From: JBCBZH01 sp039815415
Lineage (GTDB): Bacteria > Bacteroidota > Rhodothermia > Rhodothermales > Rubricoccaceae
Length of the DNA stretch: 7,562 nt
Assembly: GCA_039815415.1 (NCBI GenBank)
Contig: JBCBZH010000223.1
Span: forward strand, 1 to 7,562
Direction: 5' to 3'
Positions 1-6,244 of the stretch are shown here, one piece after another (position 1 is the first letter of the stretch; every line of letters starts with the position of its first letter). Under the pieces are notes generated by a model. That model worked only from the letters and a program-made list of their open reading frames with translations, was not told the origin of the DNA and did no database searches. A program made the position numbers and the translations under genes.

Positions 1-477
1 AGCGGCCATCAGAGCCGTCAACGCCTGGACAACCGCGGGGTGCTGGGGATCCATCTCCCGCGCCTTCTTCAAATACTGATCTGCCTGCTCGGACTGCCCC
101 GCAGCCCTCGCCTGTTCGGCCGCTTCGAGATAGCTCAACAGGTAGCTTTCCTGCTGCAGGCGAGTCCTGGCCATATCGACCATCGCCTGGACCTGCGGCT
201 CTCGGGCGATCGCGTCCTTCTGGGTCTCGGCGATCTGCACGACCTGCTGGTAGTTCCGCTTCGAGATCAGGTCGTGGATCATCGCACCGAGACCACTCGT
301 TGGAGCAGCAGCCGGTGCGGCAGCTTGAGGGGCAGCGGGCGTCGGCACGGGTTGCGCCGAAGCGGGGGCCGGAGCCGCGGCCGCCGGCGGGTCGTCGAAG
401 GAAATCTCTTCCAGATCGCCCAGGTCGTCGAGCGAATCGAGATCGTCGAGGGAACCGAGATCGTCGAAATCAGCCAT
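1..477 (-). CDS. TPR-like protein with acidic DDLxxL-repeat N-terminus (partial, C-terminus missing)
   Basis: An open frame of 159 codons runs without a stop from an ATG at 477 to the window edge. I translated it by hand. Residues 4-24 form an acidic/leucine hexad repeat (DDLGSL, DDLDSL, DDLGDL, then EEI). Residues 30-61 are an Ala/Pro-rich linker. From about residue 64 the sequence is helical and TPR-like, and the stretch GQSEQADQYLKKAREMDP (128-144) fits a TPR repeat that ends in the usual Asp-Pro turn. There is no signal peptide, so it is probably cytoplasmic. TPR units usually bind other proteins, so an adaptor role is possible, but no specific function is supported. The start lies 136 bases beyond the WecA-like gene on the same strand, so it may be a separate transcription unit. 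No Shine-Dalgarno stands directly before the ATG. The start is preferred because the repeat begins right after it. Confidence 0.75.
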   Translation of the reverse strand, partial: MADFDDLGSLDDLDSLDDLGDLEEISFDDPPAAAAPAPASAQPVPTPAAPQAAAPAAAPTSGLGAMIHDLISKRNYQQVVQIAETQKDAIAREPQVQAMVDMARTRLQQESYLLSYLEAAEQARAAGQSEQADQYLKKAREMDPQHPAVVQALTALMAA

Positions 478-536
478 TGTGCGAGATCGGAGCCGTCGCT
501 CCACTCCTTGGGTTAGGCGCCCTTTAGGTCTGGGAA

Positions 537-568
537 CCGCGCGTGGGGAGGGTGCCGCGCGTAGGGAG
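537..568. repeat. Two 14-base direct repeats in the gap upstream of the TPR-like gene
   Basis: CCGCGCGTGGGGAG (537-550) and CCGCGCGTAGGGAG (555-568) match at 13 of 14 bases and are 18 bases apart start to start. They lie 60-91 bases upstream of the TPR-like gene's start codon, where an operator or activator site could sit. The rest of the gap (478-613) shows no clear intrinsic terminator for the WecA-like gene: the GC-rich inverted repeat near 589-599 has no T-tract on the minus strand. A regulatory role is inference. Confidence 0.4.
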
Positions 569-613
569 CCGTGGATCCGTGAGAATCCGGCGCCCGGCGG
601 ACGGGGGGGAGGC

Positions 614-1945
614 TCATGTTACAAGATCGAAGGCGAGTCCGGCGGCACAGCGTGGACGGCCAGAGAACCTAAGGAAAAAGCCTCTCATAGGCTCCATCTG
701 GGGGGCAACGATCGTGCCGTCTCCGGACTCGCCAGCCCTCTCCGTCATTTCTGTTGCATCCAGCGAACTCGCCACCTGCAACGCACCTGGAGATGCTACA
801 GCGTTGTTAGCCGGAGACGCTGTTGCCTCAATGAGAGCTGGCGGCGTGTAGGGCCTGCGGACATATCCAAGCGTCGTTGCAAAGGCAGCAGCGCCCAGAA
901 TCGCCAGCCCGATCAGCCATGGTGTTGCTGAAGCAGGTGTGACACTCATCGCTACTGCGATGAGTCCAAAGGCCCCAGCCACGACATACAGCGAGATCAC
1001 TGCACTGCGCACAGACCGTTTCTCTGTCATCCGATGATGGATGTGGTCTCGGTCTGGCGCACAGATGGCCTGCCGTCCAATGGCCCGCCGAACCATGGAC
1101 AGCACCGTATCGAAGATGGGAAGCCCGAGAGCGAGGATTGGAATCGCCAGCGCAACCAGCGGGTTGGCGTGCCCAGTCCCGGAGAGCGTGAAGACGGCCA
1201 GGACAAACCCCACGAACAGGCTCCCCGAGTCGCCCATAAAGATGGAAGCCGGGTTGAAGTTGTGCTTCAGGAAGCCAAGCAGGCTTCCAATCATCACCAC
1301 GGCAATCAGCAGAAGGACGGCATTGCCTTCCACACCAAAGGCCGCGGCCAAGCTGGCGAGAGCGATGATGCCGACTCCGGCCGCCAGCCCGTCAATGCCA
1401 TCAATCAGGTTAATGGCATTCATGACGCCCACGATCCACGCAAGCGTGATTGGAATCGCAAACAGCGCATGCGTGTAGGGATCGCCTCCGATGTACGGCA
1501 CCGCCGTCAAGTCCAGCAAGAACGACGAGTCTGACAAAAGCAGCGCATAGGCCACCACCACTTCCACAGCCAGTTTTGTCTTGAACCCTAGCCCGCGGAG
1601 ATCATCCCAGAGACCGACTCCAACCATCGCGAGCGCTCCAAGAACCACCACCATCGGGAGCTCAACACCACCAACGCCTGCAAGCGGAGCCCCCAACGTT
1701 ACTGCTGTGAACCCTGCAACGGCTCCGGCAAAGATGGCGACCCCACCTACAGCTGGCGTGGGCTGCTTGTGGAGTTTCCGCTCCCCATCTGGCTGATCCA
1801 CCCACCCTCTCTTGAATGCCAGGCGGCGGACTCCAGGCGTCAGGACCAGTGCTACGACAAGCGCAACAACAAACCCAACAAGAGCAAGGCCAGCGAAAGA
1901 GAGCATACTCTGGGTCAACCCAAGGGTGAAGGTCAATGGCTCCAC
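614..1945 (-). CDS. wecA: WecA/TagO-family undecaprenyl-phosphate sugar-1-phosphate transferase
   Basis: Polytopic membrane enzyme of the MraY/WecA (GT4) superfamily. The family transfers a HexNAc-1-phosphate from a UDP-sugar to undecaprenyl phosphate, the first committed step of O-antigen, ECA, teichoic acid or EPS assembly. Visible hallmarks are RKLHKQPTPAVGG near residues 56-68, the paired Asp114-Asp115 that helps bind Mg2+, NAINLIDGIDGLAAG (176-190), FMGDSGS (236-242) and the DRDHIHHRM loop (298-306) typical of WecA rather than MraY. About ten or eleven hydrophobic segments are visible. A GTG start is chosen because GGAG lies five bases upstream; the next ATG, 13 codons in at 1906, lacks a comparable site. 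The gene follows the SLBB gene by 49 bases, so it is probably in the same operon. At 443 residues it exceeds the usual 330-380, because of a low-complexity hydrophilic tail after about residue 362. The sugar specificity cannot be read from sequence; the symbol denotes the family. Confidence 0.93.
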   Translation of the reverse strand: MEPLTFTLGLTQSMLSFAGLALVGFVVALVVALVLTPGVRRLAFKRGWVDQPDGERKLHKQPTPAVGGVAIFAGAVAGFTAVTLGAPLAGVGGVELPMVVVLGALAMVGVGLWDDLRGLGFKTKLAVEVVVAYALLLSDSSFLLDLTAVPYIGGDPYTHALFAIPITLAWIVGVMNAINLIDGIDGLAAGVGIIALASLAAAFGVEGNAVLLLIAVVMIGSLLGFLKHNFNPASIFMGDSGSLFVGFVLAVFTLSGTGHANPLVALAIPILALGLPIFDTVLSMVRRAIGRQAICAPDRDHIHHRMTEKRSVRSAVISLYVVAGAFGLIAVAMSVTPASATPWLIGLAILGAAAFATTLGYVRRPYTPPALIEATASPANNAVASPGALQVASSLDATEMTERAGESGDGTIVAPQMEPMRGFFLRFSGRPRCAAGLAFDLVT

Positions 1946-1949
1946 GTGG

Positions 1950-1953
1950 TCTC
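1950..1953 (-). promoter_or_regulatory. Shine-Dalgarno supporting the GTG start of the WecA-like gene
   Basis: On the minus strand the sequence reads TTGGAGACCACGTG, so GGAG ends about five bases before the GTG at 1945. It is one of the clearer ribosome-binding sites in the window and decides the start against the downstream ATG at 1906. Confidence 0.55.
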
Positions 1954-1994
1954 CAAGACGAGGCGACTAGATAGGTACCGGGAGGACGCTCCCG

Positions 1995-2522
1995 CTATCG
2001 AAGAAGGTTGTAGAGCGTGAGAATCAGTGTCAACGAGCTGGTTGCGATCTGGAGCCCCTCACGAAGAGTGATTCGGGGATTCCTTCTCTCATACGTGTTG
2101 TTGATCTCAATCACGTCACCCATCTGGAGTTGAGGGTGACGGCCTGGCTCACGAAACAGAACTTCTGGTGCCGCTGAGTAAATCACTTCGCGCCCCCCCT
2201 GTCCATTGCCCCGGAGCAGGTTAACCGTCGACTCTGTAACCAGCCGATCGCTCTCTTGCCTGCCGGACACCTGGCCCGCGAGAACCATAATCTCGGAGAG
2301 GGTGGTGTTTTCTCCCACGCGGTACAAGGCTGCAGAGCCTCCAATCTCAACGATGATCACATCGAGTGTTGGCGCACCCGGCTCCGCGAACATCTTGAAC
2401 GAGGCCCCCTGCTGAATGACATCAATGTCAGGGTTGTAGATGCCATTGATCTGTGCGCCTCCCTGTGCCATGGCAGCACTGGACAGAGAGATCAGAGCGA
2501 GGATCGCGAGGAGACGACTCAT
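1995..2522 (-). CDS. Short secreted SLBB-domain protein of the polysaccharide-export type
   Basis: A 175-residue protein starting MSRLLAILALISLSSAAMA, a classic Sec signal peptide with likely cleavage after Ala19 and no lipobox Cys. Roughly residues 48-140 resemble an SLBB (soluble-ligand-binding beta-grasp) domain: ALYRVGENTTLSEIMVLAGQ, then a strand with NLLR, and PQLQMGDVIEIN at the end. A C-terminal hydrophobic helix (LQIATSSLTLILTLYNLLR) recalls the terminal helix of Wza-type export proteins. The N-terminal Poly_export domain of Wza is absent, so this is not a full outer-membrane exporter. It may be a periplasmic adaptor or a small pore-associated partner. It lies between the BY-kinase and WecA-like genes. 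The frame stays open upstream, with other possible ATGs at 2540 and 2546; 2522 is chosen for signal-peptide fit. The upstream stretch is pyrimidine-rich with no Shine-Dalgarno. Confidence 0.75.
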   Translation of the reverse strand: MSRLLAILALISLSSAAMAQGGAQINGIYNPDIDVIQQGASFKMFAEPGAPTLDVIIVEIGGSAALYRVGENTTLSEIMVLAGQVSGRQESDRLVTESTVNLLRGNGQGGREVIYSAAPEVLFREPGRHPQLQMGDVIEINNTYERRNPRITLREGLQIATSSLTLILTLYNLLR

Positions 2523-2574
2523 TCGAAGAGAGGCAGGCATGAGCATTGAGCAGGCAGGACAGAAGAGATGAGAG

Positions 2575-4986
2575 TTACGCGGAGGCTTCTCCGCGCGAGG
2601 CCTTGCGCTTGGTACGGCGGCTCCGACGCTGTGGCTCTTCGGTGTACGCTCCGTACTTCGAGTACGGGCCGTAGCGCGAGTAGTGACCATAGCTGTACGC
2701 GTATCCGAAGGCATGCTCGAGCGAGAAGCCATTCAGAACCCCTCCGACAACGTGCGCACCCACATCGTCGAGGTGAGCGAGGGCCTGGTCCACATCGCCA
2801 GATTTGGTGTGGCCTGCCCGCGTAACGAGGACTGTTGCATCAGCCTGTGTGGACAGGAGCACGGCGTCCGTTGCTGCAAGCACCGGAGGCGTGTCAATGA
2901 TGATGACGTCTGCAATCTCCTGGATCTTGTTCAGGAATGCCCGCATCTGGGGAGACCCCAGCAACTCAGATGGGTTGGGGATTCGCAAGCGCTCCGGTTG
3001 TCCAGGAGCTCTCTCCATACGGGTCTCAGCAGCAACCGCGCCTGTTGGAATCACATACAGGTTATCCACGGCTTGGCGGAAGGAGGTCTCGAGTTCCTGC
3101 TGGACCTCGGTGGTGTCCTTCAGCTGAATCAGTTGGGCCAGACCATAATCAGGCCGCATGCCGAAGAGGTCCTGCTGGCGTGGACGGCGGAGGTCGGCGT
3201 CGATCAGGACGGTCTTCCGACCTGCCTGTGCGAGAGTAATGGCGAGGTTGGCCGCCGTCGTTGACTTGCCTTCGCCTGCCCCGGCACTGGTGAGCAACAC
3301 CGAGCGAACGACCACATCCGGGCGGCTGAACTGAACGCCTGTCCTCAGGTGACGGTACGTCTCCGAGGCCGGAGACAACGGAGCGTGAAGGGCCACCAGC
3401 TCGACGGCCACGTTGCGGCCATCCACCTCAATCGCCTCAACACCCCCCAGCTCGTCGCGAACGAGAGGCGCGAGGTCAGGGATGGCTTCGAGGACCGTAA
3501 GACCAATCTCCGAGATGTCCTCAGGCTTGTGAACGCGGTTATCGATCTTGTCCAGCCCAAACGCGATCGCCAGCCCGAGGCCGAGGCCTCCGAGAAGGGC
3601 AAGCGCGAGGTTGCGGGCAGGCCCAGGGCCAAAGGTGCCCCCAGGGACAGAAGCCGCCTTCAAGATGCGGGCATAGCCCGGCTCCGCTTCCTCCGCAACG
3701 CGGATCTGCTGCAGCTGTGCGTTGACGTACTGGAATGTCTGGTCTGCCTGCTGGCGGTCCCGCTCGCCTCGCATCATGGCCGTAGACGTGGACGGGACGC
3801 GGCCCAACTCTCCCTGTGCTTGGGAGATGCGCCCACCGAGCGTCCGAATTCGGCCCTGAAGACCTGCCATCGCGACCTGAGCCTGTCCAGCCTGTCGGCG
3901 AAGATCGGCCACGTAGGACATGGCCGCCTCTGGAGAGGCCTGGCCCGCGACACTCATAATGGCCTGGGTTTCCTCCGCCGCGAGGCGTTCCCGATCGCGC
4001 TCCAGAGTGGCGATTCGGCGATCCAGCGCAGCAATCTCCGGTCGCTGAGCCGGATCGCGCCCCTGGCGCTCCTCATACGTCACCATCGGCAGCCGTTGGT
4101 CGCGCAGCGCTGTAATTTGGGCCTCGATCCGGGTGATCTCAGCCTGGTTGTTGGAGGTCGCTCTCTCAACGAGCAATTCGGGGTTGATGTCCTCGAGCTG
4201 GCGATTGATCTCGTTGAGCTGGAACTGCTGCGTCTGTAGCTCAATCCGTGCGGCATCGCGCTCCGACTTCAGAGACGCGATTCGAGAGTTGATGCTGCCT
4301 GCCTGCCCCTCGATCGCCACACCACCGGCAGCCATCACGCTCTCGATCTGGTTCTCGGCAGCTTCCAGCTCGCCTTCCAACCGCTCCTTCTGCTCCTCAA
4401 GAAGCTCGCGCTGGGCTGTCAGGTAACTCCGGCTCGAGATCCGCGTCTGCTCAACGTATTCCTCGGCATAGGCATTCGCGAGCGCTGCTGCTGCCTCGGG
4501 GTCTGTGCTCATCGCCTTGACGCGAATCGCGCTGAAGACGGACCGGTCGGCCTGCTCGAATTGGACACTGCCTGGCGGACGCCGCCCGTTCTCGTCCGCG
4601 AGGCGCTCATTGACGCGCTGGTCGATCCCCCTCGAGTTCCGAAGCACGAACAGCTCTGTAGACACAGAGCGGTTGTCTCGGACGAACGCGCTCGGCCCCG
4701 CGGCTGCGAGCTGAGACTCTCCACTGGACGCCTTGGTCAAGTCCACCATGACCAAGGCATCGGCCCGATACACCGCAGTCCGGGTAAAGAGATACGCCGA
4801 CGCCGCAGCGGCCACCAGCGCGAAGGTTCCCAGGATGACCCAACGACGACGGTAGAGCAAATCGAGAGCATCCTCAATCTGCTTCTTGCGTGGCGTCACA
4901 CGGCGCCCCCGAGTTCGGGGCATTCCAGTAGGCGTATGAGAGCGGTCCATAAGGTCAGGCTCGAAAGAGCGGATCGGGGCGGGCAT
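2575..4986 (-). CDS. Wzc-like polysaccharide co-polymerase fused to a BY-kinase
   Basis: An 803-residue inner-membrane protein that controls EPS/capsule chain length and export and autophosphorylates on tyrosine. In order: a basic cytoplasmic N-terminus, TM1 (about 49-67), a Wzz-type periplasmic domain with long coiled coil (about 190-440), the PCP Pro/Gly motif PGGTFGPGP (448-456) and TM2 (about 459-477). The kinase follows, with ExxRxxR oligomerisation motif (542-548), Walker A SAGAGEGKST (567-576, Lys574), Walker A' VLIDADLRRP (593-602) and Walker B DVIIIDTPP (693-701). The tail holds eight tyrosines between 762 and 781, then a basic stretch (786-798). The co-polymerase and kinase are one chain, as in proteobacterial Wzc, rather than split as in Firmicutes. 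It is the first gene of the minus-strand operon; the SLBB gene follows 52 bases after its stop. Start uncertain: the ATG at 4950 (residue 13) is an alternative, and neither has a strong Shine-Dalgarno. No cognate phosphatase is seen in the window. Confidence 0.94.
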   Translation of the reverse strand: MPAPIRSFEPDLMDRSHTPTGMPRTRGRRVTPRKKQIEDALDLLYRRRWVILGTFALVAAAASAYLFTRTAVYRADALVMVDLTKASSGESQLAAAGPSAFVRDNRSVSTELFVLRNSRGIDQRVNERLADENGRRPPGSVQFEQADRSVFSAIRVKAMSTDPEAAAALANAYAEEYVEQTRISSRSYLTAQRELLEEQKERLEGELEAAENQIESVMAAGGVAIEGQAGSINSRIASLKSERDAARIELQTQQFQLNEINRQLEDINPELLVERATSNNQAEITRIEAQITALRDQRLPMVTYEERQGRDPAQRPEIAALDRRIATLERDRERLAAEETQAIMSVAGQASPEAAMSYVADLRRQAGQAQVAMAGLQGRIRTLGGRISQAQGELGRVPSTSTAMMRGERDRQQADQTFQYVNAQLQQIRVAEEAEPGYARILKAASVPGGTFGPGPARNLALALLGGLGLGLAIAFGLDKIDNRVHKPEDISEIGLTVLEAIPDLAPLVRDELGGVEAIEVDGRNVAVELVALHAPLSPASETYRHLRTGVQFSRPDVVVRSVLLTSAGAGEGKSTTAANLAITLAQAGRKTVLIDADLRRPRQQDLFGMRPDYGLAQLIQLKDTTEVQQELETSFRQAVDNLYVIPTGAVAAETRMERAPGQPERLRIPNPSELLGSPQMRAFLNKIQEIADVIIIDTPPVLAATDAVLLSTQADATVLVTRAGHTKSGDVDQALAHLDDVGAHVVGGVLNGFSLEHAFGYAYSYGHYSRYGPYSKYGAYTEEPQRRSRRTKRKASRGEASA

Positions 4987-5197
4987 AGGATGCCCATGCT
5001 ACAAGGTGGGATAGTACGCGCGCTCCCAGGCAAATCGTGCATGAAGAGCGGAGTACTGGGTTGAGTTTTTTGGCTCATGAGGTCCCCCTGCGCCTTTCGG
5101 TCCCAACGCGACCCGCGACCGTTTGGGTCCTCATCCCGGCGCTCCTTACGGACGATCCGCGCGTCTATCTGCCCAAACTCGGGGCTCACGCTCTCAG
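4987..5197. promoter_or_regulatory. Divergent intergenic region between the EPS operon and the T9SS cargo gene
   Basis: This 211-base gap must hold the promoter of the minus-strand operon and, unless it is expressed otherwise, that of the plus-strand secreted protein. I find no good match to the Bacteroidota -7 element (TAnnTTTG) on either strand and no convincing sigma-70 pair. The gap does contain a structured dyad at 5099-5130 and a run of six T at 5066-5071. Promoter positions are therefore unassigned. Confidence 0.4.
5099..5130. other. Nested inverted repeat in the divergent promoter region
   Basis: GGTCCCAA (5099-5106) pairs with TTGGGTCC (5123-5130) apart from one T-T mismatch. Inside it, CGCG (5107-5110) pairs with CGCG (5114-5117) across an ACC loop. 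The same bases form a tandem repeat of CGCGACC (5107-5120). It could be a regulator-binding dyad or a stem-loop in a 5' leader; no T-tract follows, so it is not an intrinsic terminator. Confidence 0.35.
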
Positions 5198-5950
5198 ATG
5201 CCGATAGGCCTGTCACGTTTCACAATTAGAGCCGCGAGCATGGTTGCTCTCATCGCTACGGTCGTCAACCTGGCGGCCTTTATTTCTCCCTACGCGGCGT
5301 GTGGCTATCCAACTGGCTCAAGTGCAACCGTCCTCATCGGCGCGGATGTGTCTCTGTCTCACCCGGACGGTGCGGTTGAAACGGGTGACCAGCTTGCAGC
5401 CTTGGCTCCCGATGGTTCCTGTGCAGGGGTCGTGACCTGGGACGGTGATGGAGCCGCCCTCACGGTATGGGTTGATGATCCCTTTACCGAAGGGCGAGAG
5501 GGGCTCATTCCTGGCGAGCCCGTCTCTCTCGCTATCTGGGATGCCTCCTCCGGGGAAGCCTACGAGTCAGATGTGCTGGGAGCCAAGATCAAGGCTCCAT
5601 TTGGAGACCCGGATGTGTTCATGCCGGACGAGCTCTACATCCTCGAAGGGATCTCCAGCACGTCGGAAGCCACACCGGCAATCGAGAGCACTTTAGCGCT
5701 GGAGCAGAACTACCCGAATCCGGCCCAGCACCAGACCACCCTCGAGTTTTCGCTGGATACGGATGGCCCTGTTGTGATTGAGGTGTTCGATGCGCTCGGG
5801 CGTCGGGTTGCGATGCCTCTGAACGCCAAGCTGCAAGCAGGCCCCCACCAAGTTCGCCTGGATGTCTCCTCTCTCGCGAGTGGTGCCTACATCTACCGTC
5901 TGCTCACTGAGGACCAGGCCCTACAACGCAGAATGACGGTCTCCCGCTGA
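5198..5950 (+). CDS. Secreted protein with T9SS type A C-terminal sorting domain
   Basis: A 250-residue protein. The N-terminus has Arg7 and Arg11 before a hydrophobic stretch (about 14-34), consistent with a Sec signal peptide. Residues 37-125 are a beta-rich module with ETGDQLAALAPDGSCAGVV and a WVDDP/GEPVSLAIWDASSG pattern, resembling modules in secreted Bacteroidota/Rhodothermota proteins; it has no assignable enzyme function. After a Ser/Thr-rich linker, residues 166-250 form a T9SS type A sorting domain: LALEQNYPNP, VFDALGRRV (196-204), SGAYIYRL (228-235) and a terminal basic strand. Such domains send cargo through the type IX machinery across the outer membrane, often with cleavage and surface attachment. 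The frame stays open upstream to 5123; the ATG at 5198 is chosen for signal-peptide fit, with ATG 5240 as an alternative lacking the Arg residues. Cys35 after YAA is a poor lipobox. It is divergent from the EPS operon. Confidence 0.85.
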   Translation: MPIGLSRFTIRAASMVALIATVVNLAAFISPYAACGYPTGSSATVLIGADVSLSHPDGAVETGDQLAALAPDGSCAGVVTWDGDGAALTVWVDDPFTEGREGLIPGEPVSLAIWDASSGEAYESDVLGAKIKAPFGDPDVFMPDELYILEGISSTSEATPAIESTLALEQNYPNPAQHQTTLEFSLDTDGPVVIEVFDALGRRVAMPLNAKLQAGPHQVRLDVSSLASGAYIYRLLTEDQALQRRMTVSR

Positions 5951-5974
5951 ACTACCTCGTGGGAAGTAGCCATT

Positions 5975-6005
5975 CAGCTCCCTCTGCGAGTACCGCTACG
6001 AGCTG
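5975..6005 (+). other. Stem-loop downstream of the T9SS cargo gene
   Basis: CAGCTC (5975-5980) pairs with GAGCTG (6000-6005) around a 19-base loop, 24 bases after the stop codon. No T-run follows, so it is not a standard intrinsic terminator; it may be a 3' end-stabilising structure or chance. Confidence 0.25.
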
Positions 6006-6080
6006 GCGACTTGGTCCCGGCGGATAGAGGCACCACCGATTTCTCGTTTAGGAGAGAGGACACCGCCTGCAGGAACACCC

Positions 6081-6111
6081 GTTGTTCTCTAGAACAACTC
6101 TGTACGTTTTG
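6081..6111 (+). promoter_or_regulatory. Candidate Bacteroidota-type promoter overlapped by a dyad, upstream of asnB
   Basis: TTG (6082-6084) followed 18 bases later by TACGTTTT (6103-6110) resembles the Bacteroidota pair of TTG at -33 and TAnnTTTG at -7, with only the last base off and a G next to it. A perfect inverted repeat, GTTGTTCT-CT-AGAACAAC (6081-6098), covers the -33 site and spacer, as an operator might. It would give a leader of about 125-130 bases before asnB. This rests on consensus matching by eye. Confidence 0.35.
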
Positions 6112-6115
6112 CTCT

Positions 6116-6140
6116 CCGGGGACTTAAGCCTGTGTCCCGG
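6116..6140 (+). other. GC-rich bulged hairpin in the putative asnB leader
   Basis: CCGGGGAC (6116-6123) pairs with GTCCCGG (6134-6140) with one bulged G and a 10-base loop. It sits just downstream of the candidate promoter, so it would be near the 5' end of the transcript. No T-tract follows. Confidence 0.3.
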
Positions 6141-6219
6141 CTGCCCCGATACGCCTCCCACGCACCGCAGACCTGCCATGAAGGGAGTGCCGCGGTTGCC
6201 GATGTAGCTTCCTCCTGCT

Positions 6220-6237
6220 CCTCGCCCCTCACGAGGG
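6220..6237 (+). promoter_or_regulatory. asnB ribosome-binding site within a potential masking hairpin
   Basis: GAGGG (6233-6237) lies seven bases before the ATG at 6245, a good Shine-Dalgarno. It overlaps the 3' arm of a hairpin, CCTCG (6220-6224) with CGAGG (6232-6236) around a seven-base loop. The preceding bases are rich in CTCC/CCTC and offer alternative partners. It may tune translation, but this is not shown. Confidence 0.45.
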
Positions 6238-6244
6238 TTCGCCT

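Larger units (their letters stand above)
5951..6244. other. 294-base intergenic region with structured elements, no gene
   Basis: It lies between the T9SS cargo gene and the asparagine synthase gene. I find no convincing protein or RNA gene. It contains a stem-loop at 5975-6005, a candidate promoter with overlapping dyad at 6081-6111, a bulged GC-rich hairpin at 6116-6140 and an SD-masking hairpin at 6220-6236. A nine-codon ORF (6178-6207) has no Shine-Dalgarno and is not called. Confidence 0.5.

Noticed and set aside
40..516. 158-codon plus-strand open frame over the left edge
   Set aside because: The minus-strand frame in the same place gives a coherent repeat-linker-TPR protein; this one is an Arg-rich shadow.
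2523..2732. N-terminal extension of the SLBB protein to 245 residues
   Set aside because: It would overlap the Wzc-like gene by over 150 bases and bury a clear signal peptide inside the protein.
3349..4239. 296-codon plus-strand open frame opposite the Wzc-like gene
   Set aside because: It mirrors the coiled-coil coding region, has an Arg/Leu-rich composition typical of shadows and no plausible start signal.
5061..5080. TGAG-T6-GGCTCA stretch as an intrinsic terminator
   Set aside because: The stem is only four base pairs, the T-run is in the loop instead of after the stem, and it lies between divergent genes where no terminator is needed.
6178..6207. Nine-codon ORF (MKGVPRLPM) in the asnB leader as a leader peptide
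   Set aside because: There is no Shine-Dalgarno, no asparagine or glutamine codon run, and an ORF this short is expected by chance.
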